Positions 18,533 to 30,656 of a DNA stretch of 64,000 nt are shown here, piece after piece. The notes below the pieces were generated by a model. The model did not search any database. It was not told the DNA's origin and worked only from the letters and a program-made list of their open reading frames with translations. Positions within the stretch are counted from its first letter, which is position 1, and every line of letters starts with the position of its first letter. Position numbers and translations under genes: made by a program. Source of the DNA: Ruegeria discodermiae (lineage in GTDB: Bacteria; Pseudomonadota; Alphaproteobacteria; Rhodobacterales; Rhodobacteraceae); assembly GCF_030758345.1 (NCBI RefSeq), contig NZ_JAVAMO010000001.1, positions 744,001 through 808,000 of the forward strand, written 5' to 3'.

Positions 18533-18590
18533 TTGACACAATGCAAAATGTATCCATACACCATATCCTCTATTATTCGCATTGTGTCAA
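18533..18590. promoter_or_regulatory. Divergent promoter/operator region of the MocR and DUF1127 genes
   Basis: A perfect 12-base inverted repeat, TTGACACAATGC (18533-18544) and GCATTGTGTCAA (18579-18590), spans the region. Each arm contains TTGACA, a consensus -35 hexamer, facing inward: the left arm would drive the plus-strand DUF1127 gene and the right arm the minus-strand regulator, with weak -10 boxes about 17 bases inward in each direction. TTGT-N6-ACAA at 18582-18595 and TTGT-N7-ACAA near 18505-18519 look like further half-site pairs. Binding there would block both promoters. Confidence 0.65.
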
Positions 18591-18611
18591 TACAATTGAA
18601 AGGACCCTGCC

Positions 18612-18839
18612 ATGACACACGCTTCGCAAAACCCAGCCCTGACGCTCCTCAACGCCAGCCCCCGGCTGCCGCTGCTGGCCGCCCTGGCGGTCCGTTTTGC
18701 AGCGACAGTGACACGGTGGGAACAACGGCGCCGCACCCGCGTCAATCTCAGCTATCTCGATGATCGGCTTCTGTCGGATGTCGGGCTGACCAGATGGCAG
18801 GCCGACCGGGAAGCGGCGCGCCCCTTCTGGGATTGCTAA
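18612..18839 (+). CDS. DUF1127 (YjiS-like) small protein
   Basis: 75 residues ending in the DUF1127 core: WEQRRRTRVNLSYLDDRLLSDVGLTRWQADREAARPFW, with the hallmark LdDrlLrDiGltr sequence. Such small Arg-rich proteins bind RNA or affect phosphate and C1 metabolism in the few studied alphaproteobacterial cases. GAAAGGA precedes the start. Divergent from the MocR regulator, likely its target, and followed by its own terminator. Confidence 0.9.
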   Translation: MTHASQNPALTLLNASPRLPLLAALAVRFAATVTRWEQRRRTRVNLSYLDDRLLSDVGLTRWQADREAARPFWDC

Positions 18840-18872
18840 CCAACTCCCCGTCCCAATCCGGGACCTCTGACT

Positions 18873-18897
18873 GGCCGGGCTTTGCCCGGCCTTTTTT
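18873..18897 (+). terminator. Terminator of the DUF1127 gene
   Basis: GGCCGGGC-ttt-GCCCGGCC followed by TTTTTT. Its tail touches the stop codon of the thioesterase gene on the other strand. Confidence 0.94.
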
Positions 18898-19340
18898 CAG
18901 CCCGCCTGCGCTGCAGCAGACCCAACCGGCGGGATCGAATAGGTCATCGTGGCGCGCGCAACCGGCGCGTCGCTGCCCTCGGACAGGATCAGAACATCGC
19001 CCACCGCAAGGCTGCGCCCGAGCTTGAGCAGGCGACATTGCGCGATCATCGGCACGTCCCCGCGCGGCTTGCGCATGAAATCCATCGAACAATTCGTAGT
19101 CACCGCCAGCGCCTGCCGCCCCAGCCGCGCCAGCACGATCGCATAGACGCTGACATCGGCCAGCGCGAACATCGACGGGCCCGACACCGTGCCACCGGGA
19201 CGCAGATGCCGCTCGGCGGTGAGCAGCCGCATGGTCACGCCATCCTCGGACAGCGCATCGATTGCGAAATCCTCGCGCACCTGCGGAAAGATCTCAGCCA
19301 GATACTCTGCCAGTTCTTCCTTGTTCATCTTCAGCGACAT
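18897..19340 (-). CDS. PaaI-type hotdog thioesterase
   Basis: 147 residues from ATG 19340, with GGAGGGGA upstream. The hotdog-fold signature GTVSGPSMFALADVSVYAIV, with the acidic residue on the central helix, and TTNCSMDFMRKP mark the PaaI/YbgC-like acyl-CoA thioesterases. It is divergent from an enoyl-CoA hydratase relative, so it probably hydrolyses an acyl-CoA in the same pathway. Substrate unknown. Confidence 0.88.
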   Translation of the reverse strand: MSLKMNKEELAEYLAEIFPQVREDFAIDALSEDGVTMRLLTAERHLRPGGTVSGPSMFALADVSVYAIVLARLGRQALAVTTNCSMDFMRKPRGDVPMIAQCRLLKLGRSLAVGDVLILSEGSDAPVARATMTYSIPPVGSAAAQAG

Positions 19341-19397
19341 GCTTCCCCTCCGCCCTGCTGGGGCATAGAGTTGGCGCGGAACAGGGGTGAGGACAAG

Positions 19398-20183
19398 ATG
19401 GCAATTCTGGAACGACATGACAAAGAGGCTGTGGCGCATCTGCGGCTGAACGCGCCCGAGCGGCTCAATGCGCTGTCAGACGAGATGCTGGCCGCGCTGC
19501 AGGAGACGCTGGAGCGGATCGGCGAAGACAAGACCGTGCGCGCGGTGGTCCTGTCAGGGGCTGGCAAGGCTTTCTGCGCCGGGCATGACCTGAAACAGAT
19601 GACGGCGGGACGGCAGAACGAGGATGGCGGTAAAGCTTATTTCAAGGACCTGTTCGACCGCTGCGCCCGGATGATGATGACCGTGCAGGCGATCCCGCAA
19701 CCGGTGATCGCGCAGGTCCACGGGATTGCCACCGCCGCTGGCTGCCAATTGGTGGCGACCTGCGATCTGGCCATCGCTGCCGAGGAAACCCGATTCGGCG
19801 TCAATGGCGTGAATATCGGCCTGTTCTGCTCAACCCCCATGGTTGCGCTGACCCGCAACATTCCCCGCAAGCAGGCGTTCGAGATGTTGACCACAGGTCA
19901 GTTCATCGACGCCCCCCGCGCGGCCGAACTGGGCCTGATCAACCGCGCCGTGCCTGCAGACACGCTGGCAGACGAGACCAGCGCATTGGCGCAGACCCTG
20001 ACCCAAAAGCTTGGCGTGGCTGTGAAAATCGGCAAACGCGCCTTTTACGAGCAGCTTCAGATGCCGCTGGATCAGGCCTATGCCCATACCGGAAACGTCA
20101 TGGTAGAGAACATGCTGCACCGCGATACTGAAGAGGGTATTGCCGCCTTTATCGAGAAAAGACCCCCCGATTGGAACCAATGA
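19398..20183 (+). CDS. Enoyl-CoA hydratase/isomerase family protein lacking the hydratase glutamates
   Basis: 261 residues of the crotonase fold. The oxyanion-hole segments are present (AFCAGHDL near residue 60 and HGIATAAGC near 108). However, the two hydratase glutamates of classical crotonase correspond here to Gln117 (AAGCQ) and Gly137 (VNGVNIG), so ordinary hydration is unlikely. The pattern resembles ECHDC3-like members of unknown reaction. Start at ATG 19398. Divergent from the thioesterase, 57 bases apart. Confidence 0.87.
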   Translation: MAILERHDKEAVAHLRLNAPERLNALSDEMLAALQETLERIGEDKTVRAVVLSGAGKAFCAGHDLKQMTAGRQNEDGGKAYFKDLFDRCARMMMTVQAIPQPVIAQVHGIATAAGCQLVATCDLAIAAEETRFGVNGVNIGLFCSTPMVALTRNIPRKQAFEMLTTGQFIDAPRAAELGLINRAVPADTLADETSALAQTLTQKLGVAVKIGKRAFYEQLQMPLDQAYAHTGNVMVENMLHRDTEEGIAAFIEKRPPDWNQ

Positions 20184-20284
20184 GTGTAACGTCACACAAT
20201 TATTTTAGCATTGTTTCGAAATTCGCGCTTTTAATCTGGGCGAGACTGTGTCAAAGCTAGGGCATGGCGACAGCCAAGGATAGT

Positions 20285-20363
20285 TTTGGGTCGTTGTAGG
20301 TGGAAGGTCCCTCCTGGTCAGTTCTCTCGCTGACTTCGACATTCCCGCCACAACGACCCCAAA
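20285..20363. ncRNA. Long imperfect hairpin upstream of trmFO (possible structured RNA)
   Basis: The arms TTTGGGTCGTTGT (20285-20297) and ACAACGACCCCAAA (20350-20363) pair with one bulge, and pairing continues inward through GG-GG/CC-CC to about 20 base pairs. A second hairpin, GTCAG-N8-CTGAC, lies inside at 20317-20334. There is no T-run on either side, so it is not a simple terminator. It could be an RNA element of the trmFO leader, a small RNA, or a palindromic repeat unit. Strand undecided. Confidence 0.4.
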
Positions 20364-20442
20364 TCCTCCCTCCCCTTGAATTCGCTTCTGATCGTCGCTG
20401 GCGGCGTTGCGTCTGCGCGCGCCCTGCCCTATGTGGCAGCCC

Positions 20443-21798
20443 ATGACAGAGAGATTGCATATCGTGGGCGGCGGCATGGCCGGGTCCGAAGCGGCCTGGC
20501 AGGCGGCGGAAATGGGCGTTCAGGTGGTGATCCACGAAATGCGACCAAAGGTTGGCACCTTTGCCCATCAGACCGGCAATCTGGGCGAGATGGTCTGCTC
20601 GAACTCGTTCCGCTCGGATGATGATGAACAAAACGCCGTCGGCCTGCTGCATTGGGAGATGCGGGCGGCACATGGCCTGATCATGGCCAGCGCCGATCAG
20701 CATCGCCTGCCCGCGGGCGGCGCGCTGGCGGTGGACCGCGAACCGTTTGCCGAAACCGTCACTGCGCGGCTGCGCGCCCATCGCAATATCAGCATCTCGT
20801 CTGAAGAAGTCACCGAACTGCCCAAGACGGGCCAATGGATCTTTGCCACCGGCCCGCTGACCTCGCCCGCCCTGGGCGCGGCGATCCGGGCCGAGACCGG
20901 GGCCGAGGCGCTGGCCTTTTTCGACGCCATCGCCCCCATCGTCTATGCCGAGAGCATCGACATGGAAAAAGCCTGGATGCAGTCGCGATACGACAAGGGC
21001 GAGACCGAGGAAGAGCGCACCGCCTACCTCAACTGCCCGATGGACCGCGACCAGTATGAGGCGTTCATCGACGCGCTGGTGACTGCCGACAAGACCGAGT
21101 TCCACGAGGGCGAGACTGCGGGCTATTTTGACGGCTGCCTGCCGATCGAGGTGATGGCCGAACGGGGTCGCGAGACCCTGCGCCATGGGCCAATGAAGCC
21201 GGTGGGCCTGACCAACCCGCATCAGCCCGACGTGAAGGCCCATGCGGTGGTACAATTGCGCCGCGACAATGCGTTGGGGACGCTGTTCAACATCGTGGGC
21301 TTCCAGACCAAGATGAAATACGGCGCGCAGACGGATGTGTTCCGCATGATCCCCGGTCTGGAAAATGCCAGCTTTGCCCGGCTGGGCGGCATTCACCGCA
21401 ACACGTTCATCAACTCGCCCACCCTGCTGGATGACCGGATGCGACTGCGGTCGCGGCCCAATATCCGCTTTGCCGGGCAGATCACCGGGGTCGAGGGCTA
21501 TGTGGAAAGCGCCGCGATGGGTCTGCTGGCCGGACGGCTGGCAGCGGCGGATATTCTGGGCCGCCCTCTGGCCACCGCGCCGCAGGACAGTGCCATGGGC
21601 GCGCTGATCCATCACATCACCGGCGGGGCCGAGGCCAAGACGTTTCAGCCGATGAATGTCAATTTCGGCCTGTTCCGCCCGGTCGAGGGGCTGAAAGGCG
21701 GGCGCCGGGGTCGCAAGGACCGCTACAAGGCCTATACCGACCGCGCCAAGGCGGCCTGGCAGGGCTGGCTGGAGCAATGCGCGCTGGACGCCGCATGA
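20443..21798 (+). CDS. trmFO: Methylenetetrahydrofolate-tRNA-(uracil-5-)-methyltransferase
   Basis: About 451 residues. TrmFO makes ribothymidine-54 in tRNA using methylene-THF and FAD. The FAD dinucleotide motif is at the N-terminus ([15 protein letters not shown]), followed by the family blocks [21 protein letters not shown] and, near the C-terminus, the NFGLFRP and [13 protein letters not shown] regions. Start at ATG 20443 fits the family; ATG 20431 is in frame too. First gene of a tRNA-related cluster with a methyltransferase and gluQRS. Confidence 0.96.
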   Translation: MTERLHIVGGGMAGSEAAWQAAEMGVQVVIHEMRPKVGTFAHQTGNLGEMVCSNSFRSDDDEQNAVGLLHWEMRAAHGLIMASADQHRLPAGGALAVDREPFAETVTARLRAHRNISISSEEVTELPKTGQWIFATGPLTSPALGAAIRAETGAEALAFFDAIAPIVYAESIDMEKAWMQSRYDKGETEEERTAYLNCPMDRDQYEAFIDALVTADKTEFHEGETAGYFDGCLPIEVMAERGRETLRHGPMKPVGLTNPHQPDVKAHAVVQLRRDNALGTLFNIVGFQTKMKYGAQTDVFRMIPGLENASFARLGGIHRNTFINSPTLLDDRMRLRSRPNIRFAGQITGVEGYVESAAMGLLAGRLAAADILGRPLATAPQDSAMGALIHHITGGAEAKTFQPMNVNFGLFRPVEGLKGGRRGRKDRYKAYTDRAKAAWQGWLEQCALDAA

Positions 21799-21820
21799 CG
21801 GGCGCGCTTATTCTTGGGCC

Positions 21821-22435
21821 ATGTCAGATAAGTTCCTCGCCAAGACCTACGGGCTGAGCTCCGCCGAAGAAACCCGCGACCATTACGACAAATGGGCCGC
21901 CAGCTATGAAAGCGAGGTGGCCGAGAACGGCTATGTCACACCGGGCCGCATCGCTGACGCGCTCTGGAGCAAATTGCCTGAACCGCAGACACCGATTCTT
22001 GATTTCGGCTGTGGCACCGGCCTGTCCGGCCTCGCCCTGCGCGGCGCCGGGTTTGAGGTGATCGACGGCATGGACCCGTCATCCGAGATGCTGGAGGGCG
22101 CGCGGGCCAAATCCGCCTATCGCAATCTCCACCTGCTGGATATCAATGACCCGACACCCATTGCCAAGGGCGCCTATAAGGCGATCACGGCGATTGGCGT
22201 TCTAGGAACCGGCGCCGCCCCGCCAGCCACGTTCGACCTGCTGATGAATGCGCTGGATCGCGGGGATATGCTGGCTTTTTCGTATAATGACCACGCTTTG
22301 GCCGACAGGGGTTTTACCGGCAAGCTCAACGAATGGATCGATTGCGGCGCGGCGCGCCTGCTGTTTCGTGAATACGGCCCCCACCTGCCCGGTCAGGATA
22401 TGGGCGCCGATGTCTACGTGCTTGAAAAAGCGTGA
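21821..22435 (+). CDS. Class I SAM-dependent methyltransferase
   Basis: 204 residues. The motif I glycine loop LDFGCGTGLSGLAL is near residue 62, motif II MDPSSEMLEGAR follows, and the N-terminal helix HYDKWAASYESEV resembles WBSCR27-like methyltransferases. No target-recognition domain is attached. It sits 22 bases after trmFO and its stop overlaps the GTG start of gluQRS by 4 bases, so a role in RNA modification is possible but not shown. Confidence 0.82.
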   Translation: MSDKFLAKTYGLSSAEETRDHYDKWAASYESEVAENGYVTPGRIADALWSKLPEPQTPILDFGCGTGLSGLALRGAGFEVIDGMDPSSEMLEGARAKSAYRNLHLLDINDPTPIAKGAYKAITAIGVLGTGAAPPATFDLLMNALDRGDMLAFSYNDHALADRGFTGKLNEWIDCGAARLLFREYGPHLPGQDMGADVYVLEKA

Positions 22436-23271
22436 GCCTCACCACCCGTTTTGCGCCCTCGCCCACGGGACCGCTGCATCTGGGCCATGCCTATTCGGCG
22501 CTATTGGCCCATGACATGGCGCGCGCCGCCGGCGGGCGATTCCTGCTGCGCATCGAAGACACCGACACCAGTCGCGCCCGCCCGCAATGGGAGGAGCTGA
22601 TCTACAAGGACCTCATCTGGCTGGGCCTGACATGGGAAGAGCCGGTCTTGCGCCAATCCGACCAGACCGAGGTCTATGACGCTGCGCTCAGCACACTTGC
22701 CGCTCGCGGGCTGATCTTTCCCTGTTCCTGTCGCCGTCGCGATATCCGCGCTGCCCTTTCGGCCCCGCAGGAAGGCGCGCCGCTGGCGCCCGGTGTCTAT
22801 CCCGGCACCTGCCGCCACCGACCGATGAGCGACAGACAACCCGGAGACGCGCTGAGGCTGAACATGCGCGCCGCCGTGCAAAGCATCGACATGCCGGGAT
22901 TCACAGAAGGCGGCGCGAAACATGCGGGCACGCATCGGCTGGACCCCGACCGGATGGTTACCGAAATCGGCGATGCGGTTCTGGGCCGGATCGAGATCGA
23001 GACAGTGTCTTACGTGCTGGCCTCGGTGGTCGATGACGCGGCGCAAGGCATCACCTGCATTATCCGCGGCGAGGACCTCTATCAGATCACCTTCCTGCAG
23101 GTTCTGCTTCAGGGCCTGCTGAGCCTGCCCACACCCGCGTATCACCACCACTGCCTGATCCGCGATGATCACGGCAAGCGGCTGGCCAAGCGCAACGACG
23201 CACGCGCCATTGCCAAATACCGCGCCGAGGGGGTCACCCCGCAGGATATCCGGCGGATGGTAGGGCTATAA
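22432..23271 (+). CDS. gluQ: Glutamyl-queuosine tRNA(Asp) synthetase
   Basis: 279 residues, a glutamyl-tRNA synthetase catalytic core without the anticodon-binding domain, which is the definition of GluQ-RS. It attaches glutamate to queuosine-34 of tRNA-Asp. Visible motifs: FAPSPTGPLHLGH (HIGH box), RIEDTDTSR, the zinc ligands CxC...Y...C (FPCSCRRRD, YPGTCRHR) and the degenerate KMSKS box KRLAKRND. GTG start at 22432 overlaps the upstream stop. Confidence 0.95.
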   Translation: MSLTTRFAPSPTGPLHLGHAYSALLAHDMARAAGGRFLLRIEDTDTSRARPQWEELIYKDLIWLGLTWEEPVLRQSDQTEVYDAALSTLAARGLIFPCSCRRRDIRAALSAPQEGAPLAPGVYPGTCRHRPMSDRQPGDALRLNMRAAVQSIDMPGFTEGGAKHAGTHRLDPDRMVTEIGDAVLGRIEIETVSYVLASVVDDAAQGITCIIRGEDLYQITFLQVLLQGLLSLPTPAYHHHCLIRDDHGKRLAKRNDARAIAKYRAEGVTPQDIRRMVGL

Positions 23272-23276
23272 AGCCC

Positions 23277-23636
23277 TCAAACCATCGGCGCCATCAGCTC
23301 GCGCTCGGTCCCGTCATTCACAGAGGTATAGAAACAGCTGCGCCGATTGGTGTGGCAGGCCGGACCGGTCTGGTTCACCACGGCCAGCAGGCAGTCGCGG
23401 TCACAATCCACGCGCAGATCGACCAGTTCCTGCACATGGCCCGAGCTTTCGCCCTTGATCCAGAAGGCCTGCCGCGAGCGCGACCAATATGTGACGCGGC
23501 GGCTCTCAAGGGTTCGCCGCACGGCGTCTTCGTTCATCCACGCCATCATCAGCACTTCGCCGCTTGTGGCGTCCTGCGCGATGGCCGGGATCAGCCCGTC
23601 GGCGTTATAGGTCAGGGTCTTGGGGTAGAAATCCAT
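23277..23636 (-). CDS. hisI: Phosphoribosyl-AMP cyclohydrolase
   Basis: 119 residues, third step of histidine synthesis. The family blocks MMAWMNEDAVRRTLE, TYWSRSRQAFWIKGESSGH and the metal-binding VDCDRDCLL plus CHTNRRSCFY are all intact. Start at ATG 23636 (MDFYPKTLTYNADG) matches family length, though the ribosome site is weak and the frame is open further upstream into the divergent gene. It is a stand-alone HisI without a HisE domain. Confidence 0.96.
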   Translation of the reverse strand: MDFYPKTLTYNADGLIPAIAQDATSGEVLMMAWMNEDAVRRTLESRRVTYWSRSRQAFWIKGESSGHVQELVDLRVDCDRDCLLAVVNQTGPACHTNRRSCFYTSVNDGTERELMAPMV

Positions 23637-23703
23637 CTGCGAAAACCTTTTGCATCCCGGAATTGGCCCCTTATGTATGGGGAACGCATAACGAGGGAAA
23701 GCC

Positions 23704-24156
23704 ATGTCCGGCGAAACCGATCTGATCAAGCTCTATTCAGGCCGCATTCTGGCGCTGGCCGCCGATATTCCGCATCTGGACCGGCTTGCCGACCCCGATG
23801 CCACCGTCAAGAAACGCTCACCGCTCTGCGGGTCGACCGTGACGGTGGATGTCAAGATGAAGGACGGGCGCATCGCCGAATTCGGGCAGGATGTGAAAGC
23901 CTGCGCGCTTGGCCAGGCCTCGGCCGCCGTGGTGGGCGCGGCCATCATTGGCACCACCCGCGATCAGGTGGAAACCGCCCGCGATCAGCTCAAGATGATG
24001 CTGAAACAGGACGGCCCGGCCCCGGACGCACCCTTTGACGGGCTCGAAGTGCTGATCCCGGCGCGCGAATACAAGAACCGCCACGCCTCGATCATGCTGG
24101 CACTGGAAGCCACAGCCGAGGCCATGGCGCAAGCCGAACAGGCCAACTGCGCCTGA
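23704..24156 (+). CDS. Iron-sulfur scaffold (IscU/NifU-N-like) protein missing the third cysteine
   Basis: 150 residues with a GAGGGAAA ribosome site. The IscU-like fold is recognisable from SPLCGSTVTVDVKMKDGRI (C42) and VKACALGQASAAVV (C67). The third cluster cysteine of IscU/SufU is not there; the matching region NRHASIMLALEA has His127-Ala128. A degenerate scaffold of this kind is common in Rhodobacteraceae and is annotated as Fe-S assembly or NifU-like. Whether it still holds a cluster is unclear. Divergent from hisI. Confidence 0.78.
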   Translation: MSGETDLIKLYSGRILALAADIPHLDRLADPDATVKKRSPLCGSTVTVDVKMKDGRIAEFGQDVKACALGQASAAVVGAAIIGTTRDQVETARDQLKMMLKQDGPAPDAPFDGLEVLIPAREYKNRHASIMLALEATAEAMAQAEQANCA

Positions 24157-24212
24157 CGGTGGCCCTGCCCCTCGCGCATCGCTAGTGTTGCACCCATATC
24201 GGAGGGGACGCC

Positions 24213-24851
24213 TTGGAAGACCTGCTGGACCGTTTTGTGACCTTGTGGGTGGTGATCGACCCGATCGGCACCATTCCGGTATTTATCGCCGTCACCGCCG
24301 GTCTTGACGCGGCCACCCGCCGCCGCACCGCGCGGCAAGCGGCCCTGGTCAGCATTGGCGTTCTGCTGTTCTTCCTGCTGCTGGGGCAATTGCTGATCGA
24401 TGCGCTGGATATCGGGCTGAATTCCTTTCAGGTTGCGGGCGGCATCGTGTTGTTCCTTTTTGCGCTCACCATGATCTTTGGCGAATCGAAACCCGAATCC
24501 GATCAGCGCCTGGCCGAAGCCGACAAGGCCGCCCATGTGCGCAAGCAGAACCCGGCGATCTTTCCGCTGGCGGTGCCGTCGCTCGCCTCACCCGGCGCGA
24601 TGCTGGCGGTGGTGATGCTGACCGATAACGAACGGCACGGCATCGTCGATCAGGGCATCACGGGGCTGGTGATGGTGATCGTCATCGCCGCCGCCTATGT
24701 CCTGATGTTGTTTGCCGAGCCGATCATCCGCGTGATCGGTCATTCCGGTTCCGCCATCATCAGCCGGGTCATGGGCATGATCCTGGCCTCTGTTGCGGCC
24801 AACGCTGTGTTGTCGGCGCTGATCAACATCATCCAGACCGGTAAGCTCTGA
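24213..24851 (+). CDS. MarC family integral membrane protein
   Basis: 212 residues with six hydrophobic segments, the MarC/UPF0056 layout. Family motifs: VIDPIGTIPVF in the first helix, FFLLLGQLLID, and FPLAVPSLASPGAMLAVVML in the fourth. Begins at TTG 24213 with GGAGGGG upstream. Originally linked to antibiotic resistance, a link that has not held up; function unknown. Confidence 0.92.
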   Translation: MEDLLDRFVTLWVVIDPIGTIPVFIAVTAGLDAATRRRTARQAALVSIGVLLFFLLLGQLLIDALDIGLNSFQVAGGIVLFLFALTMIFGESKPESDQRLAEADKAAHVRKQNPAIFPLAVPSLASPGAMLAVVMLTDNERHGIVDQGITGLVMVIVIAAAYVLMLFAEPIIRVIGHSGSAIISRVMGMILASVAANAVLSALINIIQTGKL

Positions 24852-24874
24852 TCCGCCCCGATCGTCTTGTGCGC

Positions 24875-24914
24875 AAAAAAACCGCCGCTCCTCCCGGGCG
24901 GGAGAGGGCGGCGG
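24875..24914 (-). terminator. Minus-strand terminator of the 39-residue peptide unit
   Basis: On the minus strand CCGCCGC pairs with GCGGCGG, with an inner CTCCC/GGGAG stem, followed by TTTTTTT. No T-run follows on the plus strand, so it does not serve marC. It ends a unit that begins upstream of 25182. Confidence 0.8.
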
Positions 24915-25062
24915 CAGGAATGCGTCTCTCGTGTTGGGACCGAAGCGCCCGGCGGGGGAACGGGATATCCCCCGGAAGGGTTAAAGACAGGCAGGTCACC
25001 CTTTGCATCGGGACGGGATAGGATGCAGGGGCCTCGGCACGAGATCGCAGGCAGATACGGGG

Positions 25063-25182
25063 TCAGAGGCCGGGCATATGCAGGGCGACCATCAGCATGA
25101 CAACCAGCGAGGCCGCACCCAGCGCATCTTGCAGGATGGTCGTGCGGGAACGGGTCAGCGCAGTTTTGATCTGGGTCAGCAT
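25063..25182 (-). CDS. 39-residue single-span membrane peptide behind a LexA-type box
   Basis: Translates as MLTQIKTALTRSRTTILQDA followed by a hydrophobic helix (residues 20-38) ending in HMPGL. GGAGGTGA lies 4 bases before the ATG, an excellent ribosome site. The basic amphipathic N-terminus and one transmembrane helix are typical of small inner-membrane regulators. A GTTC-N7-GTTC sequence sits about 70 bases upstream and a terminator about 150 bases downstream, so it is a self-contained unit with a long 3-prime untranslated part. SOS-induced membrane peptides such as Caulobacter SidA or E. coli TisB are functional precedents, not sequence matches. Confidence 0.72.
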   Translation of the reverse strand: MLTQIKTALTRSRTTILQDALGAASLVVMLMVALHMPGL

Positions 25183-25251
25183 GGGTCACCTCCGGCTCAG
25201 GTCTTAAGCATTTGTTGACCTTTTGTTCTCATTTCCGAAAGGCTTTGTAAA

Positions 25252-25266
25252 GAACTTTATGAGAAC
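25252..25266 (-). promoter_or_regulatory. LexA-type SOS box (alphaproteobacterial GTTC-N7-GTTC)
   Basis: Minus strand reads GTTC-TCATAAA-GTTC, an exact match to the direct-repeat SOS box known from Rhodobacter and other Alphaproteobacteria. A third GTTC lies 6 bases further upstream (25273-25276). It is 70 bases before the 39-residue peptide gene. A short motif like this can occur by chance, so the upstream position is the main support. Confidence 0.55.
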
Positions 25267-25401
25267 ATTCGCGAACCTTTTGTGATCCAATCCGCTAACC
25301 CCTTGGGTCTATAGTGTTTTGGAAGTCGCGATTTCGGCCTATATCCGGGGCCCCGCCCGTTCGCTGCTGTAACCGTCCGGGGACGGTTTCCGGGACAAGG
25401 C

Positions 25402-29855
<4,454 letters not shown>

Positions 29856-30572
29856 TCAGGCGCCAACGGCCAGTCTGGATTGGGTCATACTGTCATCCTG
29901 CGGGTCGCGCAGCACATAACCACGGCCCCAGACCGTTTCGATGTAATTCTCGCCATCGGTCGCAACGCTCAGCTTTTTGCGCAATTTGCAGATGAAAACA
30001 TCGATGATCTTGAGTTCGGGTTCATCCATACCGCCATAAAGATGGTTCAGGAACATCTCCTTGGTCAGCGTGGTGCCCTTACGCAGGCTCAACAGTTCCA
30101 GCATCTGGTATTCCTTGCCGGTCAGATGCACCGGCTGCCCGTCCGCCTCGACCGTCTTGGCGTCCAGATTGACCGCGATGCGACCGGTATGGATGATCGA
30201 CTGCGAATGACCTTTGGAGCGGCGGATAATCGCGTGGATGCGCGCTACCAGCTCTTCGCGGTGGAACGGTTTGGTCAGATAGTCATCCGCGCCAAAGCCG
30301 AAGCCCTTGATCTTGTTTTCCGTGTCATCCGCGCCGGACAGGATAAGGATCGGTGTTTCGACCCGCGCCAGGCGCAGCTGGCGCAGCACCTCATGCCCCT
30401 CCATATCGGGCAAGTTGAGGTCCAGAAGGATCAGGTCGTAGTCATAAAGCTTGGCAAGATCGATCCCTTCTTCGCCCAGATCCGTCGCATAGACATTCAG
30501 GTTGGCATGGGTCAGCATCAGTTCGATGCTTTTTGATGTTGTTGGGTCATCTTCGACCAAAAGTATGCGCAT
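29856..30572 (-). CDS. ctrA: Cell-cycle response regulator CtrA
   Basis: 238 residues. The receiver domain has acidic residues E7-D8-D9 and phospho-acceptor D51 ([11 protein letters not shown]), K at KPF; the winged-helix DNA-binding domain is nearly the CtrA consensus ([44 protein letters not shown]). In Rhodobacterales CtrA controls motility, quorum-linked traits and gene-transfer-agent genes rather than being essential. It follows sciP on the same strand with 84 bases between, containing a CtrA-box-like site. Confidence 0.97.
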   Translation of the reverse strand: MRILLVEDDPTTSKSIELMLTHANLNVYATDLGEEGIDLAKLYDYDLILLDLNLPDMEGHEVLRQLRLARVETPILILSGADDTENKIKGFGFGADDYLTKPFHREELVARIHAIIRRSKGHSQSIIHTGRIAVNLDAKTVEADGQPVHLTGKEYQMLELLSLRKGTTLTKEMFLNHLYGGMDEPELKIIDVFICKLRKKLSVATDGENYIETVWGRGYVLRDPQDDSMTQSRLAVGA

Positions 30573-30630
30573 GCACCGCTCTCCGTATCCTACAGAAACT
30601 TGCTCTCGGGATCACCGTGGACAAAAATGG

Positions 30631-30651
30631 TTAACCCAACGTTACCGTTAA
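30631..30651 (-). promoter_or_regulatory. CtrA-box-like site in the sciP-ctrA gap
   Basis: The minus strand contains GTAA-CGTTGGG-TTAAC, one base off the TTAA-N7-TTAAC consensus, plus an adjoining TTAA at 30648-30651. It is about 60 bases upstream of the ctrA start, consistent with CtrA autoregulation. Confidence 0.5.
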
Positions 30652-30656
30652 TCAAA

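Noticed and set aside
20257-21777. 506-codon frame antisense to trmFO
   Set aside because: Shadow of trmFO; also crosses the long hairpin.
24740-25189. 149-codon minus-strand frame at the marC end
   Set aside because: Overlaps marC and the 39-residue gene in another frame, is Pro/Arg/Cys rich, and runs through the terminator.
25360-25401. AACCGTC-CGGG-GACGGTT hairpin as the recG terminator
   Set aside because: The stem is real but no T-run follows on either strand.
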